Positions 9,937 through 18,644 are shown, counted from the first letter of the stretch. The stretch is DNA of 64,000 nt from Mesobacillus subterraneus (GCF_020524355.2 NZ_CP129019.1:1550001-1614000), one strand, 5' to 3'. Made by a program: numbers and translations. The notes: generated by a model from the sequence alone, not told the origin.

Positions 9937-10107
9937 TTGGAAAATAATAAGAAAAACAACCATTGTGCTGGCGGTTCCTGAGGCATCGGACCAAAGCGTA
10001 CAGGCAGTGAGGGAAAAGGAAAGTTTTCGGGCTTTCCCCCTATATGACCAGCCACGTACGTCTGGCTCCTGGCAGGAGTCATTTATTTGATTTCTAAATT
10101 ATTTTGA
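9937..10107 (+). CDS. UGA-interrupted mini-gene, candidate small selenoprotein
   Basis: A 56-codon frame begins at TTG 9937, five bases after GAGGTGAG, and ends at TGA 10105. It is broken by in-frame TGA at codon 15 (9979-9981) and codon 37 (10045-10047). With x for TGA the protein reads MENNKKNNHCAGGSxGIG, then a Gly/Lys-rich stretch, FSGFPPIx, and a hydrophobic C-terminal segment (YVWLLAGVIYLISKLF). The look is protein-like: a redox-type Cys/Gly/Ser motif, then a membrane anchor. After the second TGA a hairpin (GGCTCC with GGAGTC, loop TGGCA) begins 17 bases downstream, within bacterial SECIS limits; the first TGA lacks a clear one. It sits between two redox genes. A pseudogene is the alternative. 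Confidence 0.45.
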
Positions 10108-10117
10108 TAACAAATTT

Positions 10118-10142
10118 CCTCCCTTTTTTAGGAAAAGGGAGG
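10118..10142. terminator. strong hairpin after the mini-gene
   Basis: CCTCCCTTTT pairs with AAAAGGGAGG around a five-base loop. On the plus strand the T run after it is weak, so it may be a terminator or a transcript-stabilising hairpin before the FAD gene. Confidence 0.5.
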
Positions 10143-10169
10143 TTACTTAATTTATCAGGAGGAGTATAA

Positions 10170-10739
10170 ATGTTTGATGTATTAGTGATTGGAGGCGGGA
10201 TTTCAGGTGGATCGACAGCAATATACACTTCACAGGGCGAATTGAAAACGGCAGTCATCGACTCAGGGAAATCCCAAATCAAACAGGTTTCAAGACTTTT
10301 TAATTATCCGGGTATAAAAGAAATAACCGGTACTGAACTCCTCGAAAATATTAAAGACCAGGCTCTTGCTGCAGGCACTGAATGGAATGAGGGGACAGTG
10401 GAAACTGTCAAACAGAATGATAACGGCTTTTCCGTTATTTTGACTGAAGGCAAAGAGTTTGTTTCAAAGCATTTGGTTATAGCCACGAACCTGCAAACTT
10501 CGTTGCTCGAAAGTCTTGGATTCGAACTGACAGTAAACGAGAAGGTACCAAGCGGGAAAATTAAAAAGGTATTGGGCATTGACCCCGATGGCACTACTAA
10601 ACTGCCTAACCTTTATATTACGAGCTTGTTAGCGGGACTTTCTAGTCAATCCGTTATTGCTGCGGGACATGGCGCTTCTATAGGCATATCGATTGTGTCA
10701 AAGGAAACCGGAAAAGCTTATATGTGGCATGATAAATAA
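10170..10739 (+). CDS. short FAD-dependent oxidoreductase-like protein
   Basis: A 189-residue protein with a thioredoxin-reductase-like FAD fold. A dinucleotide-binding start (DVLVIGGGISGG, residues 3-14), a central LVIATN segment and a terminal AGHGASIGISI region match the FAD domain, but the NADPH domain and the CxxC redox pair of thioredoxin reductase are absent. The length is near that of small FAD-only paralogues in Bacillaceae, so it is probably complete. AGGAGGAG precedes the ATG. The reaction is unknown; its place after the persulfide dioxygenase and the UGA mini-gene suggests a thiol or sulfur role, which is inference. Confidence 0.75.
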   Translation: MFDVLVIGGGISGGSTAIYTSQGELKTAVIDSGKSQIKQVSRLFNYPGIKEITGTELLENIKDQALAAGTEWNEGTVETVKQNDNGFSVILTEGKEFVSKHLVIATNLQTSLLESLGFELTVNEKVPSGKIKKVLGIDPDGTTKLPNLYITSLLAGLSSQSVIAAGHGASIGISIVSKETGKAYMWHDK

Positions 10740-10743
10740 TGTT

Positions 10744-10773
10744 GAAGCGGGGAATTTTTCCTGCTTTTTTTTA
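10744..10773 (+). terminator. terminator after the FAD gene
   Basis: AAGCGGGGAA and TTCCTGCTT form the stem, followed by a long T run. Confidence 0.8.
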
Positions 10774-10841
10774 TTTTTAGGAAAAAGGAAGGAATACATT
10801 CCGATAATATTGAATATTCAAACTAAGGTGATATAGTTATA

Positions 10842-10855
10842 GGTAAACGCTTACA
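10842..10855 (+). promoter_or_regulatory. cre (CcpA) site before the acyl-CoA ligase
   Basis: GGTAAACGCTTACA matches the cre consensus at 13 of 14 positions and lies 29 bases before the TTG start, a position suited to glucose repression. A short palindrome, TTGAATATTCAA, at about 10810-10821 may be a second operator. Confidence 0.6.
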
Positions 10856-10884
10856 TAATTTAACTGTTATAGGAGGTTAATAGA

Positions 10885-12534
10885 TTGGAGAATTTGCTGC
10901 CTTATACTGTAGGTGAATTGTTGGAGGTTCAAGCCAAGAAATATCCAGATCATGAAGCGGTTGTTTATGCTGACCGTAACCTGAGGATGAATTACAAAGA
11001 GTTCAATATGTTATGCCGGAAAGCTGCCAGGGGACTGATGAAACTGGGAGTGAAAAAAGGAGAACACATAGCTGCCTGGTCTTCAAATACACCAGAATGG
11101 GTGGTGTCCCAGTTTGCAACTGGAAAGATGGGTGCAGTTCTTGTTACTGTCAACACAAATTATCGGACGGCAGAATTGGAATATCTTCTAAAACAGTCAG
11201 ATTCCACGACAATCATATTAATGGAACAATTTAAAGACGCTTCATATATTGACATGGTGTATGAGATTGTTCCAGAACTGAAAACGAGCGAGCCAGGCAA
11301 GCTTGAAAGCAGCAATCTGCCTTATTTGAAAAATGTCATTGTAATGGGAGAAAAGCGTTTTCCTGGGACTTACAGCTGGCAGGATATCCTGGATATGGCC
11401 GATGGTGTGACCGAGGAAGATCTGGATAAACAAATGGCAGCGCTGAAGCAGGGTGAAGTTATTAATATGCAGTATACTTCAGGTACGACTGGATTTCCGA
11501 AGGGAGTAATGCTGACTCACAGCAATATTGTAAATAACGCGTATAATGTTGCATCTGCCATGAAGCTTACAGACCAAGATAGACTTTGTATTCCCGTGCC
11601 ATTTTTCCATTGCTTCGGTTGTGTCATGGGTACACTGGCTTGTGCCACTGTTGGCGCAACAATGGTGCCGGTTCAGGAATTCAGTCCAAAGGCAGTTCTT
11701 GAGACGGTCGAAAAAGAAAAGTGTACAGCGCTTCACGGTGTTCCAACTATGTTCATTGCCGAGCTGAACGACCCGGAATTTGAAAAATACGATCTGTCTT
11801 CCTTGAGAACTGGCATCATGGCTGGTTCCAATTGCCCGATTGAAGTGATGAAAGCTGTAAATGAAAAAATGGGAGCTGCGGAAATAACAATTGCCTATGG
11901 CCAAACGGAATCGTCTCCAGTCATAACCCAGACGAGGACGAATGATCCACTCGAATTGCGGGTAGAAACAGTTGGAAAAGCACTTCCTGAGGTTGAGGTG
12001 AAAATTGTCAAGCCAGGCACGATGGAAGAGGTTCCAAGAGGAGTCCAGGGAGAACTTTGCACACGTGGCTACCATGTAATGGACGGATACTATAAGAATC
12101 CTGACGCAACGAAAGAAGCAATCGATGAAGAAGGCTGGCTCCACACAGGGGACCTGGCAGTCATGGATGAAAACGGCTATTGCCGTGTAACCGGCAGACT
12201 AAAGGATATGATCATCAGAGGCGGGGAAAATATCTATCCGCGCGAAATCGAAGAATTCCTTTACAGACACCCGAAAGTGCTCGATGTCCAGGTTGTTGGA
12301 ATACCGGACAGTGTGTATGGAGAGGAAGTCGTGGCGTGGATTATTTTAAAGGATGGAGAACTTGCCTCTGCAGATGAAATCAAGGATTATTTCAAAGGCA
12401 AAATATCTAAGCACAAAATTCCTAGATATATAGAATTCACTGAAAGTTATCCAATGACCGCTTCAGGGAAAATTCAAAAATTCAAGCTCAGAGAACAGGC
12501 GATGGAAGCTGTAGAAGAGCTAAAGAAAGTATAA
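10885..12534 (+). CDS. AMP-binding acyl-CoA ligase
   Basis: A 549-residue adenylate-forming enzyme that activates a carboxylic acid, most likely a medium- or long-chain fatty acid, to acyl-AMP and then acyl-CoA. Motifs in order are the P-loop-like YTSGTTGFPKGVMLTH, the AYGQTESSP stretch, the hinge HTGDLAVMDENGYCRVTGR and the C-terminal catalytic Lys in ASGKIQKFKLR. Translation starts at TTG 10885, eight bases after AGGAGGT. The cre site upstream points to carbon catabolite repression, as for fatty acid breakdown genes. The exact substrate cannot be read from sequence. Confidence 0.88.
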   Translation: MENLLPYTVGELLEVQAKKYPDHEAVVYADRNLRMNYKEFNMLCRKAARGLMKLGVKKGEHIAAWSSNTPEWVVSQFATGKMGAVLVTVNTNYRTAELEYLLKQSDSTTIILMEQFKDASYIDMVYEIVPELKTSEPGKLESSNLPYLKNVIVMGEKRFPGTYSWQDILDMADGVTEEDLDKQMAALKQGEVINMQYTSGTTGFPKGVMLTHSNIVNNAYNVASAMKLTDQDRLCIPVPFFHCFGCVMGTLACATVGATMVPVQEFSPKAVLETVEKEKCTALHGVPTMFIAELNDPEFEKYDLSSLRTGIMAGSNCPIEVMKAVNEKMGAAEITIAYGQTESSPVITQTRTNDPLELRVETVGKALPEVEVKIVKPGTMEEVPRGVQGELCTRGYHVMDGYYKNPDATKEAIDEEGWLHTGDLAVMDENGYCRVTGRLKDMIIRGGENIYPREIEEFLYRHPKVLDVQVVGIPDSVYGEEVVAWIILKDGELASADEIKDYFKGKISKHKIPRYIEFTESYPMTASGKIQKFKLREQAMEAVEELKKV

Positions 12535-12542
12535 AAGTTAGT

Positions 12543-12574
12543 GGATGGAATCTCAGAATTCCATCCTTTTTTAT
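12543..12574 (+). terminator. terminator after the acyl-CoA ligase
   Basis: GGATGGAA pairs with TTCCATCC around a seven-base loop, followed by T residues. Confidence 0.85.
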
Positions 12575-12691
12575 TCGTTTTTCCATTGATTTCTGAAATC
12601 CTGGTTCTCTGTGTCTTGAACCTACTTTCTATATACAAAATAACGCTAAATGTCTAAAATTAACTAAAATGATTTTTATGGAGGATCATGT

Positions 12692-13252
12692 ATGCTGATC
12701 ACTAAAAAAGAGTTCAATATTAAGAGTTTGAAGTATACAATCCGTTCTGCAGTTGAAACTGATGCAGAGGCTTTGTCTAATTTAAGATTGCAAATCGATG
12801 GGGAAACTGAAAATCTCGACAGGGAACGAGGAGAATCATTCATTGATACGAATGGTTTTCAATCCATTATAAAAACGGACACAGAGGGTAATAGAAACAT
12901 ATTTTTGGTGGCTGAAACGAATGGAAGGCTTATAGGGTTTTCGAGGTGTGCTGGAAATGATTTGAAGAGGTTCAGGCACAAGGTAGAGTTCGGGGTAGGT
13001 GTTATAAAAGAATTCTGGGGCTATGGTATCGGCAAAAATCTTTTACAAGAATCGATTACGTGGGCAGACGAGAACGATATTATAAAAATGACGCTCGTTG
13101 TGATGGAATCCAATGAAAATGCACGGAGGCTCTATGAAAAGCTTGGGTTTGAAGTCGAAGGCATACTGAAGGATGACAAACTGCTTTCTGACGGAAAATT
13201 CTACAATATGATTGTGATGGGACGGATCAATAGTCAGAATGTAGGGGCTTAA
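12692..13252 (+). CDS. GNAT-family N-acetyltransferase
   Basis: A 186-residue protein with the GNAT fold: beta-4 FGVGVIKEFWGYGIGKNLLQ holds the acetyl-CoA pyrophosphate-binding loop (G-x-G-I-G-K), and NENARRLYEKLGFEVEG is the typical C-terminal helix and strand. It resembles RimJ/RimL-like acyltransferases; the acceptor is unknown. GGAGG lies upstream of the ATG. It is followed by a degenerate coding stretch. Confidence 0.85.
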   Translation: MLITKKEFNIKSLKYTIRSAVETDAEALSNLRLQIDGETENLDRERGESFIDTNGFQSIIKTDTEGNRNIFLVAETNGRLIGFSRCAGNDLKRFRHKVEFGVGVIKEFWGYGIGKNLLQESITWADENDIIKMTLVVMESNENARRLYEKLGFEVEGILKDDKLLSDGKFYNMIVMGRINSQNVGA

Positions 13253-13286
13253 TCTTTTGTAGTTCATTACAGGAGGCTTTGGAAAA

Positions 13287-13513
13287 ATGAACATATCCAT
13301 TGCTAGGCCCTGACAGACGAAACATTCAAGTACTAAAGGATGCTTTTGAAGAATATCGAGGGACAACTAGCTAGTGATATATACGGATCTAGGTAATTTT
13401 CATGTTATTTTGAAGTGAGCATCGGAGACCGGTATCAGGAAATTCCAAAAGGAGAGGTGGAAAAAGCATTTTTGCAGCTAGATGAATTGATGAAAAATAG
13501 ATTCCCATTTTGA
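13287..13513 (+). pseudogene. degenerate coding remnant
   Basis: AGGAGG at 13271 precedes ATG 13287, but that frame stops after eight codons. Protein-like pieces then lie in different frames: GPDRRNIQVLKDAFEEYRGT (about 13308-13367) and, after stops, FEVSIGDRYQEIPKGEVEKA running to a TGA at 13511. Together they look like one gene of about 75 codons with at least one frameshift and two stops. I do not recognise the family. The rest of the gap up to 13687 holds only AT-rich sequence. Confidence 0.5.
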
Positions 13514-13687
13514 GTGTTTTTTCATTTTGCAAACAAATAGATTCTTTTTGACAAAATTAAGACCATCATTTTGAACATTTTGTTACAACTGCAGCAGCTT
13601 TATATTAATTACTACCATAACTCCCTATAATATAGTGTATACACCTGAACTTAAATTAGGGTTTAGGAATCTTGGGGGTATAGTCGT

Positions 13688-13957
13688 ATGAAATGGCTAT
13701 GGGTTTTTCTGCTGTCGATCATAAGTGTTTTATTCCTTATTAAAGGAATTGAGCTTTGGTCGGTCATAGACCATGTGGATGGGGATGGCATTGGTATAAC
13801 CTTCCTAGGGTTCAGCATAAACGATCGAGTCTTGAACGAAAGTATATCAGGTTATGCGCTTGGATTTACAATAGCATCAATCATTCCATTCCTGGTAGCA
13901 GCGAATATTGCACTTAGGTTTAAAATGAAAAAGCACTTGAATGCTGAAAAAATATAG
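13688..13957 (+). CDS. small two-helix membrane protein
   Basis: An 89-residue hydrophobic protein with transmembrane segments at about residues 1-20 (WLWVFLLSIISVLFLI) and 57-78 (ALGFTIASIIPFLVAANIA), a polar loop between them and a basic C-terminal tail. No family is recognised. The ribosome site is GGGGGT. A GU-containing hairpin with a T run follows, so it is a single-gene unit. Confidence 0.65.
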   Translation: MKWLWVFLLSIISVLFLIKGIELWSVIDHVDGDGIGITFLGFSINDRVLNESISGYALGFTIASIIPFLVAANIALRFKMKKHLNAEKI

Positions 13958-13959
13958 TT

Positions 13960-13993
13960 AAGTCAGGCTCAAAGTAGCTTGGCTTATTTTTTT
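13960..13993 (+). terminator. terminator after the two-helix protein
   Basis: AAGTCAGGCT pairs with AGCTTGGCTT, including G-U pairs, followed by a T run. Confidence 0.65.
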
Positions 13994-14063
13994 ACGGAAT
14001 AAAATGTTACTTCCTGAACAGGACGGGAAATATAGTAAAAAGACATGATGTGGAGGAAAGAAC

Positions 14064-14732
14064 ATGTGTGGAAGGTTTTCATTATTTGAGGACATAGATT
14101 CATTGAAGGAACAATTTCATTTCGATTTCCCGGATGATCTTGATGCCAGATATAATATAGCTCCTGGACAGGATATCTTGACGGTGATTAATAATGGGAG
14201 CGGCAGATCAGGGAAAAAAATGAGGTGGGGATTGATTCCTTTCTGGGCGGAGGACGAAAAAATCGGCTATAGAATGATCAATGCTCGGGCGGAGACAGTA
14301 GATGAAAAAGCGAGTTTCAAGCATGCACTTAAGCAGAGGCGTTGCCTAATCCTTACTGATGGATTTTATGAATGGAAAAAAGAGGGGAAACAAAAACAGC
14401 CATACCGATTCGGTATGAAAAGCAAACAGCCTTTCGCATTAGCTGGACTCTGGGAAAATTGGAAAAAGGATGGCAAGGAGATTACATCCTGTACGATTAT
14501 CACAACTGGTCCGAACCAGGTTACCGAAAAAATTCACGACAGAATGCCTGTGATTCTTCCCAAAAATAAGCTGGATATATGGCTTGACAGTTCTTTTGCC
14601 AAACCGGACCAAATTAAACAGCTCTTGGTGCCATTTGATGCAGACTTAATGGATGCTTACCCGGTTTCCACCGCGATTAATTCGTCCAAAAATGAAGGAA
14701 AGGAGCTGATTGCTCCAATGAACAGTTTGTAG
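14064..14732 (+). CDS. SOS response-associated peptidase (SRAP, HMCES/YedK)
   Basis: A 222-residue SRAP protein. These enzymes bind abasic sites in single-stranded DNA and form a thiazolidine DNA-protein crosslink through Cys2, protecting the lesion during replication. The N-terminus MCGRFSLF leaves Cys2 after methionine removal, and further family motifs are ARYNIAPGQ, MRWGLIPFWA, INARAETV and the DGFYEWKK loop. The length is normal for the family. No LexA box was recognised upstream. Confidence 0.93.
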   Translation: MCGRFSLFEDIDSLKEQFHFDFPDDLDARYNIAPGQDILTVINNGSGRSGKKMRWGLIPFWAEDEKIGYRMINARAETVDEKASFKHALKQRRCLILTDGFYEWKKEGKQKQPYRFGMKSKQPFALAGLWENWKKDGKEITSCTIITTGPNQVTEKIHDRMPVILPKNKLDIWLDSSFAKPDQIKQLLVPFDADLMDAYPVSTAINSSKNEGKELIAPMNSL

Positions 14733-14838
14733 GGAAAAATTCCCTTTACTACCCGGATGTTTAATACAAGTCTTGATTGTGGTATAGAAAGAAACAGCCA
14801 AACACCAAGATGAAGGCATCCTGGAAAGAGGGGTTAAC

Positions 14839-15042
14839 ATGAATGGATTTACTAAAAACGGATTTTATGAATTGATTTACAAAAATGAACGTTTTTCTTT
14901 TTTACAATATATTCGCAAAGATGTAATATGTGATGTTTGTTATATAACTTTGAAAAATGTAATTACAGGCGAAATAATGACATTTGATCAATCGGAAGTC
15001 CGGGGTTTGAGTATAGCCGGAGAAGAAGCGAATGCCAGCTAA
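14839..15042 (+). CDS. small hypothetical protein
   Basis: A 67-residue protein beginning MNGFTKNGFYELIYKNE, with a GAGGGG ribosome site. It has two Cys (CDVCY), no membrane segment and no family I can name. It precedes a DUF6501-like gene by about 65 bases and could be co-transcribed with it. Confidence 0.55.
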   Translation: MNGFTKNGFYELIYKNERFSFLQYIRKDVICDVCYITLKNVITGEIMTFDQSEVRGLSIAGEEANAS

Positions 15043-15108
15043 CTATTGCTTATTGCATCATCTTTTCTTTATACTATAGAGTATGAAACTCATTTAAAGG
15101 AAGTGCAG

Positions 15109-15318
15109 ATGATGATCCACACGAACTGGCACGAACGCGAAACGGTTAAGACACTCAAGTGCGTTCACACAGATGCAAAAAAGTACATTGTAAATAACAA
15201 GCTGACATCTGGAAAGGTATATGAAGTGAAAAACGAGACTGAAGAATTTTATTTCATTATTGATAATTCCGGCAAAGTTGGCGGTTATTACAAAGAATAT
15301 TTTGAAGAGGTAAATTGA
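15109..15318 (+). CDS. DUF6501-like small protein
   Basis: A 69-residue basic protein, MIHTNWHERETVKTLKC at its start and KVGGYYKEYF near its end, resembling the uncharacterised DUF6501 family of Bacillaceae. A longer frame opens at 15046, but AAGGAAG lies just before the tandem ATGs at 15109 and 15112, which fits family start and length. Function is unknown. Confidence 0.7.
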   Translation: MMIHTNWHERETVKTLKCVHTDAKKYIVNNKLTSGKVYEVKNETEEFYFIIDNSGKVGGYYKEYFEEVN

Positions 15319-15325
15319 GTTCAAA

Positions 15326-15353
15326 GGCTGTCCGGGAAACCGGGCAGCCTTTC
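15326..15353 (+). terminator. terminator after the DUF6501-like gene
   Basis: AAGGCTGTCCGG and CCGGGCAGCCTT form a long stem around GAAA. Confidence 0.85.
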
Positions 15354-15448
15354 GTTTAGAGAATCCCTTTTTTGCTGAAGAAGAAATTCCCAGACTATCT
15401 TACCAGGTGGTATGATAAAGGAATATAAGGTCATAGGGAGTTGGGAAG

Positions 15449-16033
15449 ATGGGTAGAAAAATCATACTGGAAGGTGATACAGTCAAACTGTTGCCAATGG
15501 AAACCGGTCAGCTTGATGGTTTGTGGGAAGCCGGGCAAAGCCAGTCTATTTGGGAATTTACATCTTCGAAGGTCAGAAGCAAAGAAGACATGAAAAAGGT
15601 AATTGAAGCTGCCATGGTTGAAAGAGAGAAAGGAACACAAATACCATTTATCATTCTTGATAAGAAATCGAATAAAATAGTTGGCAGTTCAAGATATCTG
15701 GATATTTCAGGAGCGCATAGATCACTTGAGATTGGCTGGACATGGTACAGTCCTGATTACTGGAGAACAAGTGTGAATACAGAAACGAAATTGCTCATGC
15801 TCCAATATGCTTTTGAGAAAATGGAAGTAAATAGAGTTCAATTTTGTACGGATTCAAGGAATGTACGCTCGCAAAATGCGATTGCCCGACTAGGTGCCCA
15901 AAGAGAAGGTGTTTTGCGCAAACATCGAATAATCGCTGACGGGTATATCAGGGACACAGTAGTTTATAGCATAATTAAAGAAGAGTGGACACAGATTAAA
16001 ATAGGGATACAAGATAAATTGATTCGAAAATAG
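15449..16033 (+). CDS. RimJ/RimL-type GNAT acetyltransferase
   Basis: A 194-residue GNAT enzyme. The pattern SRYLDISGAHRSLEIGWTWYSPDYW and the closing SQNAIARLGAQREGVLRKHRI are typical of RimJ/RimL and YdaF-like N-acetyltransferases, which modify ribosomal proteins or small amines. The acceptor is not known. It lies 24 bases upstream of the crcB genes on the same strand and may be co-transcribed with them. Confidence 0.87.
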   Translation: MGRKIILEGDTVKLLPMETGQLDGLWEAGQSQSIWEFTSSKVRSKEDMKKVIEAAMVEREKGTQIPFIILDKKSNKIVGSSRYLDISGAHRSLEIGWTWYSPDYWRTSVNTETKLLMLQYAFEKMEVNRVQFCTDSRNVRSQNAIARLGAQREGVLRKHRIIADGYIRDTVVYSIIKEEWTQIKIGIQDKLIRK

Positions 16034-16057
16034 CAGGGCTAAAGGAAGGTTATTTCA

Positions 16058-16795
16058 TTGGTATATCTAGGAGTAGGGCTTGGGGGAATGCTGGGCAGCC
16101 TCTTGAGGTACCTAGTCAGTCTTGGCACAAGCGATATTTTACATAATGGATTCCCGATTGGCACATTAATAGCCAATTGTGGAGGTTCATTGTTCTTGGG
16201 GTGGTTCACGGCTCGAATCATAGCAAGAAGAAAACTGAATCCTGTACTGTCGGCAACCATTGGTACAGGTCTTACAGGATCATTCACTACATTTTCAACC
16301 TTCAGCATTGAAACGCTGGTAATGGTAGAAAACGGCACTATATGGATGGCAATTTTCTATGTGCATATCAGTGCGGTTGGAGGACTTATCCTTGCGGCGG
16401 CAGGTTATAAGCTTGGCGCAGGACTTGGGAGGGGGGGCATTACAATGATCGGGTTTGTATTGGTTGCATTAGGTGGTATGGCCGGAGCTCTCTCAAGGTT
16501 CGTTATCCAAATGATAACAGGCCAATCAGTGCTGCCTGTCGCTACTCTCACTGTAAACCTCTTAGGCTCTTTTCTGCTAGGCTGGATAGTTGGTCAAGGA
16601 ATCCAGGGGAATTTATATCTTTTTGCTGCCACAGGATTCATGGGTGCATTCACCACTTTTTCAACACTGAATGTTGACTTGGTCAAGCTGATTAACAGCC
16701 GAGAAAACAAAGCCGTGGTTGTGTATGTAGCCAGCACATATATCGGAGGTCTATTGAGTGCGGCGGCAGGACTTATTATTGGGAGATTATTATAG
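16058..16795 (+). CDS. crcB: fluoride channel CrcB/FluC, two subunits in one frame
   Basis: Fluc channels export fluoride as antiparallel dimers. Here two CrcB domains are joined: residues 1-about 125 (GGMLGSLLRY, FTTFSTFSIE) and about 130-245 (GGMAGALSRF, NLLGSFLLGW, FTTFSTLNVD). Bacillus usually has two adjacent genes. At the junction there is a run of seven G (16431-16437); with six G the first subunit would end at the TGA of ATGA (16445-16448), where the second begins, with GGGAGG as its ribosome site. The fusion is therefore probably a one-base artifact. No fluoride riboswitch was seen upstream. Confidence 0.92.
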   Translation: MVYLGVGLGGMLGSLLRYLVSLGTSDILHNGFPIGTLIANCGGSLFLGWFTARIIARRKLNPVLSATIGTGLTGSFTTFSTFSIETLVMVENGTIWMAIFYVHISAVGGLILAAAGYKLGAGLGRGGITMIGFVLVALGGMAGALSRFVIQMITGQSVLPVATLTVNLLGSFLLGWIVGQGIQGNLYLFAATGFMGAFTTFSTLNVDLVKLINSRENKAVVVYVASTYIGGLLSAAAGLIIGRLL

Positions 16796-16796
16796 A

Positions 16797-16853
16797 AGAA
16801 CTGCACAGCAGATGTTCGACACACAATCTAACATCTGCAGGTGCAGTTTTTAT
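16797..16853 (+). terminator. terminator after crcB
   Basis: AACTGCAC...GCAGATGTT pairs with AACATCTGC...GTGCAGTT, followed by T residues. Confidence 0.85.
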
Positions 16854-16871
16854 TTTTCTGTGAAAGCAAAA

Positions 16872-18588
16872 TTAGGATAGATTTCTCTTCTTTTTCATGA
16901 GTTCTGAAAGATTCTTGTCAAGTTGCTCATATCCAGGCTCACCTTTGTCCATGAAAGACAATCGGCCTATGATGGCGTTGATTTCATTTTGGATAACCAT
17001 CAACTGATCTTCTTTTTCCTTACTGTCTGGAACTGGAGAAGACGTACGGTTGTTGTATTCCTTCATGCCATACTCTTTCCTGTTAATCTTTCCGTTTTCA
17101 ATCAATAGAAGTTTATTGCTGATTTTCTCCTGAAAATATATATCATGTGAGACGATAATTATTGAACCGTGGAAATTCATTAAAGTTTTTTTCGAGACTT
17201 TCCCTGCTGGCCAAGTCGAGGTGATTGGTAGGTTCGTCTAAAATCAGCAAGTCAATTTCTTTCAGTAGCATCATCACCAGCTTTATTCTTGTCCTTTCGC
17301 CAAGGCTGAGTGTGCCGATTGGGACCACTAGCTTTTGTTCCGGGAGCCCAATATTAGCAAAAATCGTCCTCGCCCTGCCGATTGATTCTCTGTCTGTAAG
17401 CCCTGTATATTCCAGTGATGTTTTATCGAGAGGAAGGTCTGACACATCCTGGCTAAGATAACCAATCCTCATCGTTTCGCTGATCCAAACTTCACCTGAT
17501 GTCGCTGTTTCTTCTCCAAGCAAAATTTTAATAAGTGTTGTTTTTCCGCTGCCGTTTGGTCCTAGCAACGCCATTCTCTCTCCATGATTCATATAAAAAT
17601 GACTTTCTTCAAATAAACGGCGGCTGGTGAAGGATTTTGAAAGCTCGCGGGCTTCTAAAATCCGTTTTCCTCTCTTTCGGCTATCCTGAAATTCGAAGCG
17701 TACCTTGTCTTCCTCCTTTGGTGCTTTAACTTCACTCTTTTCAAGCTCCTGATTCAAGCGCTTCATCTTCGACTTTACTTGATTATCCATTTTCTTTGCT
17801 TTCACTCGATGGTATTCCTTGTATCCTATTTGTCTTCTTTCAGAGGCCGAACCTTGTTTCGTCGAATCCCGATGAGCTTTTTCAGACCAGTTCTTAAGAT
17901 TAGCCATTTGCTGTTCAATTTGTTGTTTGTGTTTTTCTTGTATTTCATATTGATGAAGTTGAATTTCATATAACCTCTCTTTTTCCGTCCGATAAGAAGA
18001 GTAGTTACCTTTGAATAATTTTGTTGAGCCATCCTCAAGTTCGATAATCTCTTCCACGGTCCTGTCGAGGAAGTATCGATCATGGGAAATAACAATTACA
18101 GCTCCTTTAAAATTCTTCAACTTGTCAATCAGCCACTCAACACCTTGCAAGTCCAGATGGTTTGTTGGCTCATCTAGTATGAGTAATTCTGGCCTGCTTG
18201 CCCATACACTTGCAAGTGAAATTTTCAATTTTTCTCCGCCGCTTAACTTACTCCAATCAGACCATTCAATTCCCTTATTCAGACCTAACTGGCTTGAATG
18301 CTGAAAGAGTCCGCTCTCAGCAAGAGAATAGGTGTCCTCAAGGTTATAAATTGAAAATTCTGTAGATTGTTTAAGATAGCCAATGTTCAGGCTGCTATTA
18401 AAAGTGTCGATTAATCCTTCATCAGGTTTGATACTCCCGTAAAGGATATTGACCAATGTAGTTTTTCCAGCGCCATTATTGCCGACCAGTCCTATTCGGC
18501 TGTCTTGATTTATATCAATTTCCGCATTTTTTAATATTTGCTTTTCATGAAAGCTTTTCTGAATACCTCTTATTTTCATGATTGTCAT
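16872..18588 (-). CDS. ABC-F ribosome-protection-type ATPase (frameshifted)
   Basis: A duplicated ABC ATPase without membrane domains, of the ABC-F class whose resistance members displace antibiotics from the ribosome. Domain 1 has GNNGAGKTT, LSGGEK and DEPTNHLD; a charged linker follows; domain 2 has GPNGSGKTT, LSLGERT and [11 protein letters not shown] 18588 follows AAAGGTGG. One extra A in a seven-base run (T run 17187-17193 on the plus strand) shifts the frame after ASRESLEK; removing it restores TLMNFHGSIIIVSHD. Total length would be about 572 residues. The long leader with a short peptide and terminator supports an antibiotic-inducible role (Vga/Lsa/Msr-like), but the drug class is unknown. 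Confidence 0.88.
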
Positions 18589-18644
18589 AAAAAAATCCAC
18601 CTTTCGTTTTGTAACTATTGAATGAAGGTGAGTATTCTATCCAT

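Noticed and set aside
9900..10082. 60-codon minus-strand frame as a gene
   Set aside because: It has no ribosome site, and the plus strand of the same bases holds the better coding signal (the UGA mini-gene).
16058..16100. Fluoride riboswitch before crcB
   Set aside because: Only 24 bases separate crcB from the preceding gene, with no aptamer features.
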